From Ambrosia x helenae (lineage: Eukaryota > Streptophyta > Magnoliopsida > Asterales > Asteraceae): 64,000 nt of DNA. Each line of letters starts with the position of its first letter. Position 1 is the first letter of the stretch. Position numbers and translations under genes: made by a program. Where the stretch lies: contig CM061224.1 in assembly GCA_030844895.1 (NCBI GenBank), positions 2,505,591-2,569,590 on the forward strand, given 5' to 3'. Positions 11,476 through 22,375 of this stretch are shown here, one piece after another. The notes under the pieces are model-generated. The model saw only the letters and a program-made list of their open reading frames with translations. It ran no database searches and was not told the origin of the DNA.

Positions 11476-11849
11476 TATGACTTATGAGCGAATCAGTTAG
11501 GATTTATTAGAGTTGTACCTCTTTAAATACATGATCTAAGATAGGGTTTTATGGAGGCGTGGGATTAAGATCAAGGAACACCAGGGAGGGTACAGTATAG
11601 CTTTAATTGTGTCTCAGGGACTTAGATTCGTACACTTTAGGAGGGCCGTATAGGTGATTGCCTTTGTGTTTTTGCGCGTGTGGTTTGATGTGTAACGTGT
11701 TTTTAGTTTATAGAACTCCCTCCCTTCTCTATGAAAGTAGTCTCTCTATTCTCATAATAGAGGTAAGGTTTGCCTATATCCCACCCTCCCCAGATCCTAC
11801 TTATAGCTTGTTATTTGTGGAATTTACCGGTTATGGTTGTTGTTGTTGT
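11476..11849 (+). mobile_element. Short non-LTR retroposon with (TTG)n tail
   Basis: Perfect 15-bp flanking repeats ACATTTGATTCTAAA lie at 11461-11475 and 11850-11864. The 3' end is GGTAAGGTTTGCCTATATCC..., CCCTCCCCAGATCC and a GTTGTTGTTGTTGT tail. That 3' segment is characteristic of plant SINE or RTE-LINE tails. No RT sequence remains, so it is either a SINE or a 5'-truncated LINE. Confidence 0.8.
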
Positions 11850-11864
11850 ACATTTGATTCTAAA

Positions 11865-12738
11865 ATCTTAAGTATCTGTTTCCGATGAGGTGAAGCTTAG
11901 TGAGGGCTAAGGCAGAGGGGTGTTCTGGCCACACCGATTGAAAGATGACTTGAAACCAACACAACACCTAGACACCATTGAGTTATTTGTCCTTTGATAA
12001 ATAGTAAAAAAAATTTAACTAACTTGCATACATACTACATGGGGCCATTCATGTGTTCCTTTGTGATATAAAACAATCCATAAACTAAACCATAGGTTCA
12101 TCAAAATCATGTATGCATTTTCATGCCACCTCTTCGAACATGCAAATCAACAAAATGGTTCTTTCTCTTTCATCATTGAGATTCTCTCCTTTTTCTTTTA
12201 TCACCACTCACAAAACACAAAAGCAATTCAAAGATAAAAGGTGGTAGGGATGCTCTACCCTACTCACTTAAAGCAATTCTTGCTTTAAACCCAATACAAG
12301 ATTCTATGCATATAACCCCCTTCACCCTACCAAAACAAAAGCCCCCTTTCTTTGTTATCCAAAAGCTTAAACTTTTAATTTAATGTGAAGTAAACAATAT
12401 GATACAAATTCTGTAATTCAATCTAACCAACATGTAGATACCATCACATTACTAAAGGTTGCAAGATACCTCTATGTAACATCAATTTATTATCACTCCT
12501 ATAATTTTTCAGGGTTGTTGCGACGATGTAGATGAGCCATTTATCATCTTCACTTCTTCATGTGCTTTGAATCACGTAGCTCATACAACTTGCAACACAA
12601 ATCATCTCGTTAGAAACGAACCAAGGCTAGAGCATGGGAGCTGGGCTTCTCTAGTGATCAATATACGAAACTTATTTATATAGCGTAGAATGATGGGATA
12701 TTGTATACTTATGACGATTTAGAACTATAATAGAGATC
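11865..12738. other. Unannotated spacer
   Basis: No convincing ORF, terminal repeats or RNA gene in this AT-rich stretch. Confidence 0.5.
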
Positions 12739-12751
12739 AATATTTGGTCAT

Positions 12752-12875
12752 TCGTGTGTGTGGGTTGGGCAGCCGCGAGGCTCGTGAGTTCGGCTCCGAG
12801 TTTGTGGGCTTCCCTTTGCCAATGGGGGCCGCGTACGAGAATACCCGACGATTCTTTGGTTGGCCGTTCAAAAAA
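12752..12875 (+). mobile_element. tRNA-derived SINE
   Basis: Flanked by 13-bp direct repeats AATATTTGGTCAT (12739-12751 and 12876-12888). The head GGGTTGGGCAGCCGCGAG and GAGTTCGGCTCC resemble Pol III A and B boxes. The 3' end is GGCCGTTC followed by an A-run. Length 124 bp. Confidence 0.75.
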
Positions 12876-13236
12876 AATATTTGGTCATAATTATTATGTT
12901 AGTTAGATTTATATTAAACAGTTTACCTTAATTCTTTAAGGTAAGTATTAAAATCAAACTGATACAATATACGGTGTTGCTAAATACACTCCCTTTATAT
13001 TATTTTTACTGATTACACTCCCCCCTTAAAGTTTTTAAATAAACATAACCTTATATATTTTTTATAGAATTTCCTCTTCTACGCAGCGTATAGGGTCATT
13101 TAGCCAACCCCTAATACATAACCTTTTTACGTAATATAAATAATTAGGCTTCATGTATTGGCACACCCCCATCTCATATTTACACACCCCTGCCCCCTAT
13201 ACATCGCATATAGGGTCATACGCAGCGTATGGGGAG

Positions 13237-15915
13237 TGTCACACCCTTAAATTTCCACATGCGGGGTTTTACCGCGAGGCGCGTGACACACCAGGATCCA
13301 AGTCAACGGTCACAATAAACGACAACTAAATGTAAGACAATACGTAAGACATTCCATGCAACAACCAAAACATTATGCTTTGAGCCATAAACCAGCAGCG
13401 GAAACATTTCTTGTTTACAACCAAAAGACATATTACAGTTTACAAAACATTGTTTAATATGCAACAAGACTTCTACCTTAGCGACCTGAGAAAACATGCC
13501 AAAAATGTCAACATATAATGCTGGTGAGTTCACAGGTTTTTCTTTTTCAATAAGCGTTTCATTAATCCTTTAAAAACTGTTACCGCTACTGTTACTGTTA
13601 TTGTTACTGTTCATACTATGCTTGTTCGTACGCTAGCTAGGCGTCAAGTGTGTTACTCATACGGGCGAAACCATTGCTGACTGTGCGATACCCTTGTTTA
13701 CAGACTACCTCATCTTTGGTAAGCCTAGTGTGATTGAGACAATATGCACCCGCCCGACCTCCAGCCGTCGAGTAGGGTTTGTCAGGCCCAATAGCGCTAT
13801 CTATATTTCCCCGCTACATCCCCGTATTAGTGGTTTCTAAGGGACTTAGATGAACCATATAGTAATAAAGTGTGAGCCATAGTATAACATGAAAACGTGT
13901 GTTTATAATGTATAACATGTAAATGTGTGATCAAAATGTATAAGCATGTTTCTCACCCCGAAAACAAAACTAGTAAAGTGTGGGGCCGTGAACTCACCTT
14001 AGATTGCGTTACTTGAAAACAGTTAAATCGGTATGCTATGATAGCCCCAAATAACGGCGACCTATCATAAGATGTATGTAAGTACCCGGACTAATAACCC
14101 GCAGGTTAACTAGTCCCCGAATGTCCAGACCATAACTATAAACGTTTGAAAACACCTTTGACTGTTAAACCGACCGTACCAGACAAGACCCGACATCCCA
14201 TTGGTGATCCGACATCTCACGTGTTAGACAAATACAAGACATCATGCAACATATGCAATTAAACACTTAATACTCGCAAGAGTTCACCTAGTCTAGCATA
14301 ATGTTCAATTAACGCATAAACAAGTCCGAACACGTGTTACTAAGTCATTGGGTGTATCCCGGGTTCCTATCATGTTCCTAGGTGTCAAATCATGTTCCGG
14401 GATGTCAAAATACGCTTACGACAGCAGTACACGTGATTAGGAAACTAACATGCAATTAGGAAAAGTCAACTGGTGAGTAGGGGATGGTCAACTGGCGAGT
14501 AGGGGGCTAATCGCCTGATACATCATGCGATTAGGCTGTAATCGCCTGATACATCAGGCGATTAGAGCTCTATTCGCCCCTGTTCAGCTGTCGCGCAATT
14601 CGCGCATTAAACCCTCCAAATCAGATCTGAAACATGTAAAAACACCCAACATCAAACCTAAACCATTAACCAACCCATTCCAAGCAAAAACCCCCAATTT
14701 ACCTCTGCTCTAACGGCCTCGGTGCGATTATTTCCAAAAATGGCAAAGTACTAGGTTTCATTAACTATGAAATCTTTCCTTAAATGGTAAGGACCAGATT
14801 ACACCTCCTACAACTTGCAAATCATCATCTCTATGTTATAATATCATCCTAGTGTGATTCCTAACAACAAACAAGCAATGAATCATATCATAACATCCTA
14901 ATTTTTCAAGAATCACCCAAATGGGTCAAAATGCATACTTTCATCAAAACACTATAACAATAGCTCAAACCCTTAGATAATCATCCTAATAACTCCTACA
15001 CATCAGAAGTACATCAATTTCATAGAAACATTCATGTTATAATCACCAAAAATCATCATATGCATAAATACTTCACATATAGCAAGTATTATGGTTTAGA
15101 CTTGTATTAGAAACTCATTTCAAAGGTTTTTAAAGACACAAACTTAGTAAAACAAGGTCTGGACCTTTGGGAACCAAAACAATAACATTACAAAGGTTTG
15201 GGATGAAGAACACACCTTGGATTTTATCAAAGAAAGGTGTGTTAGCTTAGAAATGGTGAGTTTTGAAGCAAAACAAGTTCCAGAAGTGTTTTGAGGTGTG
15301 TGGGAGGCTTAGGATCTATTAGGGTTGCACTAAGGGTGTTTGGGGAGTCAAGGGTTGTATTTATAGGTGTTTTGACTCGTGCATAACAGATCAGGCGAGT
15401 AGGGGTGCTGATTAGGCGATTAGGAGTCCTAATCGCCTATATACTGGCGATTAGGAGCTCCAATCGCCCCTAATCTGCTCCCAATCGCCTATATACTGGC
15501 GATTAGGAAACCCCCCAGGTTCCTAATCGCCTATAGAATCCCGGGTTGAGTTTTTGGCGCGTTAAACACTATTTTAACATATATAAACACGTATTCACAT
15601 ACCGATAAGTCACATAATGATTACAAACATATAATGCATGATAACTAACATGTTTACGTCCGTTCACCAATTCCCGGGACTCGAGACTCGCGTGTGTGCG
15701 TTAAACCCGGTGATTCCACGAATCACCAATCCTTGTACTCATGGTTATGGACCGACTCCCGATGATCCCGCGGATCATCGTAACGACTCCCAATGATTCC
15801 CCAGAATCATCCTAACGACTCGACTGACCCAGTTAAGTACGTAATATGCATGACTCGCTAAGGTAGACTTACTAGTTTAACGAAAGTTATTAACCGGAGT
15901 TTGCCGGGTGTCACA
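13237..15915 (-). mobile_element. Solo LTR, Ty3/gypsy-type family A
   Basis: It starts TGTCACACCC and ends GGGTGTCACA, with identical 5-bp flanks GGGAG at 13232-13236 and 15916-15920. That structure is a complete LTR of 2679 bp without internal region, the product expected from LTR-LTR recombination. It is related to 1-2443 and to the LTR at 60499-63021. On the minus strand a TATAAATA box lies at 15365-15358. Confidence 0.88.
15358..15530 (-). promoter_or_regulatory. Solo-LTR promoter with GGCGATTAGG palindromic words
   Basis: The TATAAATA box (minus, 15365-15358) is preceded within 170 bp by several inverted words: halves AGGCGATTAGGA and TCCTAATCGCCT around one base at 15414-15438, and further copies to 15530 separated by TATATACT. 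A second group of the same word lies at 14490-14570. The promoter role is inferred from the TATA and the LTR position. Confidence 0.5.
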
Positions 15916-16150
15916 GGGAGTCTGACAATGAGAATGTTGTGGGTCCCTGTACGTCACGTGTAGCTCTATACGCCACGTATAGACCTATACACGGCGTATA
16001 GGTCCTGACATGACTCTAACTGATGGGCATTAATAACGTGAGAGAGTTTGTGCAACCCTCTATACGCAACATATAGAGCTATACGCCGCGTATAGAAGGA
16101 TGTGGAAACAATTTTTGGAGTGTGCCATTACCACCACCCCATAATAAAAG

Positions 16151-16754
16151 GGGAAAATCACAGGAATAAACATTGACTCCCACGTTTTACCAAAATAAAC
16201 ATTATTGACAACTAGAGTTTAGGGAGCAACTACATAAGTGGCTAAATCTAGACGGGTTTGAGATGGTGGACCCCTACTTTTTCAACCAATTAAGTCTCTT
16301 CAAATTTGAAAAAAGGGAAAACGTCTAAGTTATAGCCATGTTTCAAAATAAAATCTAATTAAATAATATAACTGATGAAACCCCTAGAGTTTAGGGAAGA
16401 CTAATGAAACGACACAGTTTGAGGGAATAAGAAGAAACAGCTAAATAAATAATAAAAAGGCTATAGTTTAGGAGGAAAATAATAAACTGCTCTAGAATCA
16501 AACCCCTAAAGTTTAAAGTTTAGGGAAGACTTGAAAAAAAAAGATTAGGCTAGAGGTTAGAGGTGTGAGTGTAGAGATGTCTAGAGTTTAGGGGGTAAAT
16601 TAGTGGTTAAATGTTACGTCTAGGGTTTAGCCAAGTAGACAAATGTCACATTTTTATTCTCTTGTTTTTACGTGAAATCCCTAAATCTTAGCCTTTTAAC
16701 TTTATTTATTTTGGTAAAGGTTGTTGGGTCAATATTTAGTAGTGTGATTTTCCC
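16151..16754. mobile_element. Mutator-like non-autonomous element
   Basis: Perfect 9-bp duplication TAATAAAAG at 16142-16150 and 16755-16763. Terminal inverted repeats start GGGAAAATCACAGGAATAAA and, inverted, GGGAAAATCACACTACTAAA. The 604-bp interior repeats TAGAGTTTAGGG-like phrases and codes for nothing visible. Confidence 0.85.
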
Positions 16755-16763
16755 TAATAAAAG

Positions 16764-17363
16764 TGTTATCTTAATTAAAAAAAAAAAAAAAAACATAACG
16801 ATAGTGGCATAGTGCACATGCAACATGTTTCATGACAGTCATTGGTTTTGAAAAATGTAAATATGTCCTGTGTTCTGGAAAAGTCTGCTAGCCCTGCCAC
16901 CAACTTGTTCACACTCACTTGTTCACATTTGATGTAAAAAAAGTCATTTTTTTCGCCCAGATGACTGATGGGTAAGTGTACAACCAAAAGGCCTTTGGGG
17001 CAAAGTTGTTTAAAGAAAGTTTTGTTTCTTAGGTTGTGAGAGCACACCACCTCTTCGGTGTGGGCTCATCCCGCTGTGTCTTGGACGGAGCACACCGCCT
17101 TCTTAGGGTGTGATGTGGAGGGTTGTTCTCCCTGGGGAGGGGTGATTCTTTTAAGGGGTGGCGACCCTCTCGAATTTTCGTTCAGAAGTTCCGATTATAT
17201 AGTATTCGTATATAAATTTTTTGGTATATAAGGTTTCGACCCCCCAAAACTAGTGACTTCCGACCCCCCGAAGTTTCGGGTAAAAATTCGCCATTGGTTC
17301 TCCCCTTTGAGTTGTTTCCGCAATTCCGCACCCACCAACCTAAGCGTCTGTTAATAGGATGGC
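16764..17363. other. Spacer with GACCCCC-type MITE remnant
   Basis: About 17163-17293 matches the inner part of the hAT-type MITE at 53214-53408 (GAATTTTCG..CAGAAGTT.CGATTATATAGTATTCG, then GACCCCCCGAAGTTTCGG). The minus-strand frame at 16775-17050 (91 codons) has no domain I recognise and begins next to a poly-A/T run. Confidence 0.45.
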
Positions 17364-17366
17364 TTA

Positions 17367-17581
17367 GGGGCTGTTTGGTTGATTAAGTGCTGAACCATTA
17401 AGATGGCCTGAATGGTTAAGAGGCTCTGAATGATTAAGAGCTGAATCATTCAGCATCCCTTATTAGCTTAATGGTTCAGCACTTAATCATTCCATTCAGA
17501 TGCTAAATCAAATAGTCTAAATGCTGAATGATTCAGACCTGAATGGTTAAGAGGCTGATTAAGAGGCTACCAAACAGCTCC
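17367..17581. mobile_element. Tourist-like MITE, 215 bp (copy 1)
   Basis: TTA flanks at 17364-17366 and 17582-17584. Ends GGGGCTGTTTGGTTGATTAA and inverted GGAGCTGTTTGGTAGCCTC. The interior is built from AATGGTTAAGAGGC and CATTCAG words. An equally long copy in the opposite orientation is at 42369-42583. Confidence 0.85.
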
Positions 17582-17584
17582 TTA

Positions 17585-19453
17585 GACTTTAGAGAATATA
17601 TGAGTTAGCTATTCTATAAAAATAAAAGTTACACAAAAATCTCTTTACAATTTGAAAATAATTTGTTTTCCAACATAAGTTTATTTTGAAAAGAGTTAAT
17701 TACTCGGATCGTTGCGTGACATTATAATAATGCATGTTTGGTTCTAAAGTTTGAAAAACTACATGTGTGGTCATTATTGTTTTAAAACCGTAACACTAAT
17801 AGTCCCTGAATGGGCATCAGTTGTCTTTTTTAGTTACATTGGCATAAAATGTCTGTTTTGCTGCTAAAGCTAAAAAACAAGACAACAAAATAAAAATGTA
17901 TTCAGGGCCCATCTTATCAATGTTAAATTAATTAAGTAATCAAATACTCAACCCCACCCCATTCCATCATCTTCTTCCTCCCTCGCGACTAGGGTATCAA
18001 TCGTGTTGGCTTGAAGTGCGCAGTTTGAAGCCAACCCATATTATTATTCGTGTCAAACATTTCAATCATAACTCGCACACACATAAATTTTGGGTCGACC
18101 AGAACACAACCTGCTTAACTCGCACACACATAAATTCAGATGTTGAATTGTACATGTGTTATCGATAACATGTTCAATGATGACTATGAGTGTAAGTGGT
18201 AAATAATATGATATACCAAAACTAATATTATTATGACTAACCATGTAAAATTGAAACAAATTAAAAAAGCAAATAAAAAATACAAAAGGTTTCTATCGAT
18301 CACTCTCGTACTATAGTTGATAATTTGATATTACAAGTATCACAATTCACCTGTCAGTTCTATCGACCACTCTCGTACTATGGTTGATATTACAAGTATT
18401 ACAATTCACCTGTCATATAAGTATAACATACAATAAGGAGCTATACTTTGATAAAATAAATGACGCTCATGTCATATAACACAATTATAATCAATAAAAT
18501 ATTTAAATACAACGAACTATATGTTGGAAATTTTTATGTGAATGTGAGTTTGGTTTGTTCCACATTGGTTGGGAGATGAAAATGAGATGAGTTTATAAGG
18601 TAAAACCAACTGGAAGAATTTGAATTCTTCTAATTTCATTATACTTGGGCACCTACCCGCGCGCGCAGGGGGGTGCAAAAATGGGTTCTGGTTCGAGAAA
18701 AATTATGCGGACACGAATGCAGCTCGAAAAAAAACGGGTTGCTACCCGTTTATTTTTATTTTGTAACTTAAAGAAACCTTCCAGAATCCTCCTTCAGTTT
18801 CGAGTTTCATCTGCAGTTAAACATACAATATATTTCATAAGATAAATGACACCCATGTGAACACGTAAGGTCAAATGATTCTAGAGCTTAACAATCCTAG
18901 CTTAAACTTATAATACCCACTATCTCCTTAATAGGGATCTGGTAAGCAGCAATTGTTCAACCAGAAGTACCACATTAGATGCAACGTACTTAACTTCCTT
19001 CAACAGTATTACGACCTTTACATGTAGAAACACTAACACTGACAGTAGGAACCAGTCTTTATTATTTCTATTGTTGCTCCTGTTGATAGTAACAATGGCA
19101 GTGAATTAAATTTATAAGAACATTCACAGTAGCTTCACCATTTTCTACCATATAATTTGATTAAAAGTCATATTTTTCAAAAGTTATCTCTTATTTTAAA
19201 AAGCCTCATATCTCGTTCTTTATTTTTTATCTTTATCTTACTCATATACACTTATTTTATTATATTTCATGTTTTTATACACTCATAATAGTTTGATTGA
19301 TGGTGAATAATAGTTCTTCATATGTAAACAGTTTTTGCAACAATTTTTTTATGATGTAGTGGAGAAAGAAAAAAGAATGTTTTTAGACAATTACCTTATA
19401 TTTAAAAAATAAGAGAAGAAATGGGGGAGTTGGTGAATGCTCTTATTGATCCA
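17585..19453. other. Spacer with small duplication and LTR-like fragment
   Basis: 18291-18420 holds two tandem units of about 65 bp beginning TCTATCGA(T/C)CACTCTCGTA. About 18532-18830 begins TGTTGGAAATTTTTATGTG with GAGTTTATAAGG downstream, similar to the start of plant copia LTRs, but no end or duplication is visible. Nothing else is recognised. Confidence 0.4.
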
Positions 19454-19456
19454 TTA

Positions 19457-19999
19457 GACTAGTGGGTATGGAGGAGGCACATCATCCATGATGGTCCTTC
19501 ACCTCAGCTGCCACGTCAGCGTGGGGTAAGAGCATCCATGAGATGATGGTCCTAGAGGTGTGGAGAGGCCCATCATCATTTAATGTTTTTTTTAATTAAA
19601 TAATATTATCATAGATGATGAACCCGAAGAAGACGAAGACGAGAAGAAGATGATAACGACATGGTTGTTTGAGGGTTTGGATTTTTTATAAATAATTGTT
19701 GGTTTAAATATAGTGAGAGTATTTGAGAGAGTTTTTATAAAAGTGGTATAAAAATTGTGGTGAAAAAGGGTTTTGATTGTTTGGTTTTATATAGTTTGAA
19801 AAAAAACCTTTTTTTTAATAACGGTCGAAAAGGGGCAGTAGCCGTTGTCCAACGTTTAAAAAACAAATCCCAAGACCCAAATCAGGCCCGACATCAACGG
19901 TAAGAGGAAGCCGGCTATGCCGCTGCCGCCCCAGGGGGCCGGTGTAGCTTGGCCCGGCAACAGGCTGCCGCCCCCTTGCCGCCCCCATACCCATCAGTC
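19457..19999. mobile_element. PIF/Harbinger internal-deletion derivative
   Basis: TTA flanks at 19454-19456 and 20000-20002. Ends GACTAGTGGGTATGG and inverted GACTGATGGGTATGG. The interior keeps the sequence around the transposase start seen in the longer copy at 57850-59743 (GATGATGAACCCGAAGAAGA, then CATGGTTGTTTGAGGGTTTGGA) and joins it to the other terminus. It is therefore a MITE in formation, derived from that family. Confidence 0.88.
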
Positions 20000-20351
20000 T
20001 TACTATTTTCCATCAAAACAAATCTATACAATGTTTTTCATCAAATATACAATTTTTTGGACTTAATGTCCTAATTGCGTTTGCTATTGTTCTTCCGCTA
20101 CAATATCGTCTGATATCAATCTATATGTTTTTTTATTTTTAATTTATGTCTTTTTCTATAATTTTTAATTTTGATGATGTTAATTTTTTAATCTTAATTT
20201 TTATTATTATTTTAAATAATAATACTACGAATTAAAAAAAATAGATTGGTGGTATAAAAATTGGCTACGAAAAACTAAAAAAATAAAAAATATATATATT
20301 AGGATTTTTTTAATGATATGTCACCAGGTAGAGAGTAATTGATTTTGAAAA

Positions 20352-20576
20352 GCCAATGATCTCCGGTCCAGCTGGTTTGAGGTAGGGTGGGTTTTTTCTT
20401 AGGGGTTCCCATTCTGGGGTAGGTCACATGTTCGATCCATGCACACAACAAAAAAATTCTCCGTGACGGTTTGAGCTTAGGCAAGGAGGACACCGGTGTG
20501 TGGGTAGGGATTCGAACTTGAGACCGCTAGGTTAGGGTTGTACAAGGATTTCCACTAAACTAAACCTTTCAAAAAA
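20352..20576 (+). mobile_element. tRNA-derived SINE, GCCAATGATCT family
   Basis: 15-bp direct repeats AATTGATTTTGAAAA at 20337-20351 and 20577-20591. It starts GCCAATGATCTCCGGTCCAG and carries B-box-like TGTTCGATCC. The 3' end is AAACCTTTC plus an A-run. The start is shared with 53097-53537 and 60046-60345. Confidence 0.82.
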
Positions 20577-20591
20577 AATTGATTTTGAAAA

Positions 20592-21028
20592 AAAAAAATG
20601 CAACTGATACCAAATGAAGTTAATGCTCATAGATGTTTTTAGATTTTCATTGGAGATGATTTTGCTACAATACATTATATATACAGATTTATCTTTTCAC
20701 AAACCTACTTATACTCACCATCATACACATTACAAATAACTTGATTCAATTTAACAAACCTCTTATAACTCGGCACCATGTATGACTTGTTTAAAAAAAA
20801 AAAAAAGCTAAACGCGTTGTGTTCGAAGTGACACAATAATAATATGGTTCGGGTTACGCATTTCAACCCGCAACACGCCCACCACCAACCCGACATGATC
20901 TACACCCTAGCTGTAAGTAAGTGTAATCACTTTTCACATATAACCAAAATATATTAGGAAAATTGTATTTTAATAATCTCAATTTTGACACATTGACCGA
21001 GAACAGTCTTAACCAAGAAAATATTTTA
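20592..21028. other. Unannotated spacer
   Basis: AT-rich, with homopolymer A-runs. The short minus ORF at 20705-20896 has no recognisable feature. Confidence 0.5.
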
Positions 21029-21031
21029 TAA

Positions 21032-21330
21032 GACTAAGGGGTGTGGATGGGGAAAGAGAACAGGATAGTTGATGTGGAGCGTTTCCCCAAGGGGAACACC
21101 CCCCTGATTTTCCTTCGGTGTGCTCGGGGAAATCTTCCCCTTCTCCCCGTTCCAAAAACCAAGGCATATATATATAATTTTTTTGTCTTTTTATGTTTAA
21201 AATATTATTATAAAAAGGAAATGGGAAGAGGGAACCATTTCCCTTAGAAGTGGGAAAGAATGAGAAAGATGACATGGCGCTGATGTGGAGAAGGGGGAAG
21301 AAAGGGGGTAGGGGACCATACCCCATAGTC
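21032..21330. mobile_element. Tourist-like MITE
   Basis: TAA flanks at 21029-21031 and 21331-21333. Ends GACTAAGGGGTGTGGATGG and inverted GACTATGGGGTATGGTCCC. Length 299 bp. Terminal similarity to the PIF/Harbinger elements here suggests cross-mobilisation. ORFs on both strands are incidental. Confidence 0.85.
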
Positions 21331-21335
21331 TAAGA

Positions 21336-21565
21336 GTCCTAACTTTTAACCTATTTTCCCTCAATGATCCGGTATTAACTAGAAGTTAACCCAGTTAGTG
21401 TTTGATGACATTTCCGGTCACATAACCAATCCATGTCATCAAGACTTTGCCACATCAGCAGTCCATGTCATCAAAATTTTGAATTAGTTGCCACATAAAT
21501 AGTCATCATCAGCAAAAAAAAATTAGTATGAGATCACTGAAAATAGATTAAAAGTTAAGACTTTT
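21336..21565. mobile_element. Foldback element
   Basis: Left arm TCCTAACTTTTAACCTATTT is mirrored at the right by AAATAGATTAAAAGTTAAGA. Boundaries and target duplication are approximate. Non-coding. Confidence 0.45.
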
Positions 21566-21582
21566 ACAAAACATTTACTTAG

Positions 21583-21830
21583 GGGTGACAGGGCATTCCA
21601 CTAGGGTTTTTTTTTCAACTTCACTGATTTCTACGAATCATGCACTGTCACATCATTTCACTGAAACAGTTTTTTGAAGGTAGCACTCCACTGAAAATAA
21701 AATAGAAAAAAAGGACAAAAGAGGGAGAGGGAAACTCACGGTTGCCAGCATAGTTGGCGACGGTGTTACCGTACTAATAGTAAGGTACCTGTGACCAATT
21801 CCGGTGACACCCCGTCCCCTAAGTATTAAT
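21583..21830. repeat. Dispersed GACGGTGTTACCGT-type repeat, copy 1
   Basis: It starts near AGGGGTGACAGGGC and ends CACCCCGTCCCCTAAGTATT. It shares AACTTCACTGAT, GACGGTGTTACC and terminal C-rich blocks with an inverted copy at 25245-25612. The two copies bracket the HD-Zip gene. A third related stretch forms the target of the LINE at 40310-40380. Superfamily not identified. Confidence 0.5.
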
Positions 21831-22375
21831 GTCGGCAAGTGTGTCACTCTCGGTTAAGATTACTCCAATCTAATTTTCCAATATATTAACCCCTAGTTCT
21901 TCATTTTCTTTTTTTTTAACCGGCAAAATGGAGCATTTATTAAAAACAAAACCTTTATGTAACTAAAGGCTAAAATTCCCATAAATATCTTTAGCTCATT
22001 ATATATTCGTTTCCAATGTCATCGTTATATCTGAAGCCAACCTAAAGCATCAGCTCGAAAATATTCAAACAAGCTGAACTCGACTCGAAAATATTCAAAC
22101 AAGCTGACTACAATAATTCAGAACATATTTATTAAAATGCATCTAAACTTAAGGACTTAATTTATTTTCCAAAATTACATAATGTTCCATCCATACAAGT
22201 TGAAAGAAGCATTTGCTTCTTAACTTGTTAACTCATATAGTAATAGTAATTTAAGGTTCTATAAATACATCATCCCTCATGCCACCGATTTCATTCTTGA
22301 TTTTAATTTACAATCTTGTTCTTACTTATTTAAAAATGTTTCCATCGGTGACCAGAGATCGCTTAACGACACATT
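21831..22375. other. 3' flank of the HD-Zip gene
   Basis: Presumed 3' UTR and downstream DNA of the minus-strand gene. A small direct duplication of TCGAAAATATTCAAACAAGC occurs at about 22055 and 22085. No other gene is seen. Confidence 0.5.

Larger units (their letters stand above)
12974..16136. mobile_element. TIR-like element with CTATACGC-GCGTATAG words, split by a solo LTR
   Basis: The left end GGTGTTGCTAAATACACTCC and inverted right end GGTGGTAATGGCACACTCC are similar. Without the LTR the element is about 480 bp. Both halves contain repeated palindromic words of the type CTATACGCNGCGTATAG (for example 16079-16095; relatives at 13081, 13220, 15965). No flanking duplication could be read, so the boundaries are approximate. 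Confidence 0.4.

Noticed and set aside
18645..18845. Plus ORF of 66 codons after CCCGCGCGCGCAG
   Set aside because: Short, low complexity, next to an LTR-like fragment; no start context or domain support.
21009..21326. Minus ORF of 105 codons
   Set aside because: It lies completely inside a TAA-flanked Tourist MITE and has no similarity I recognise.
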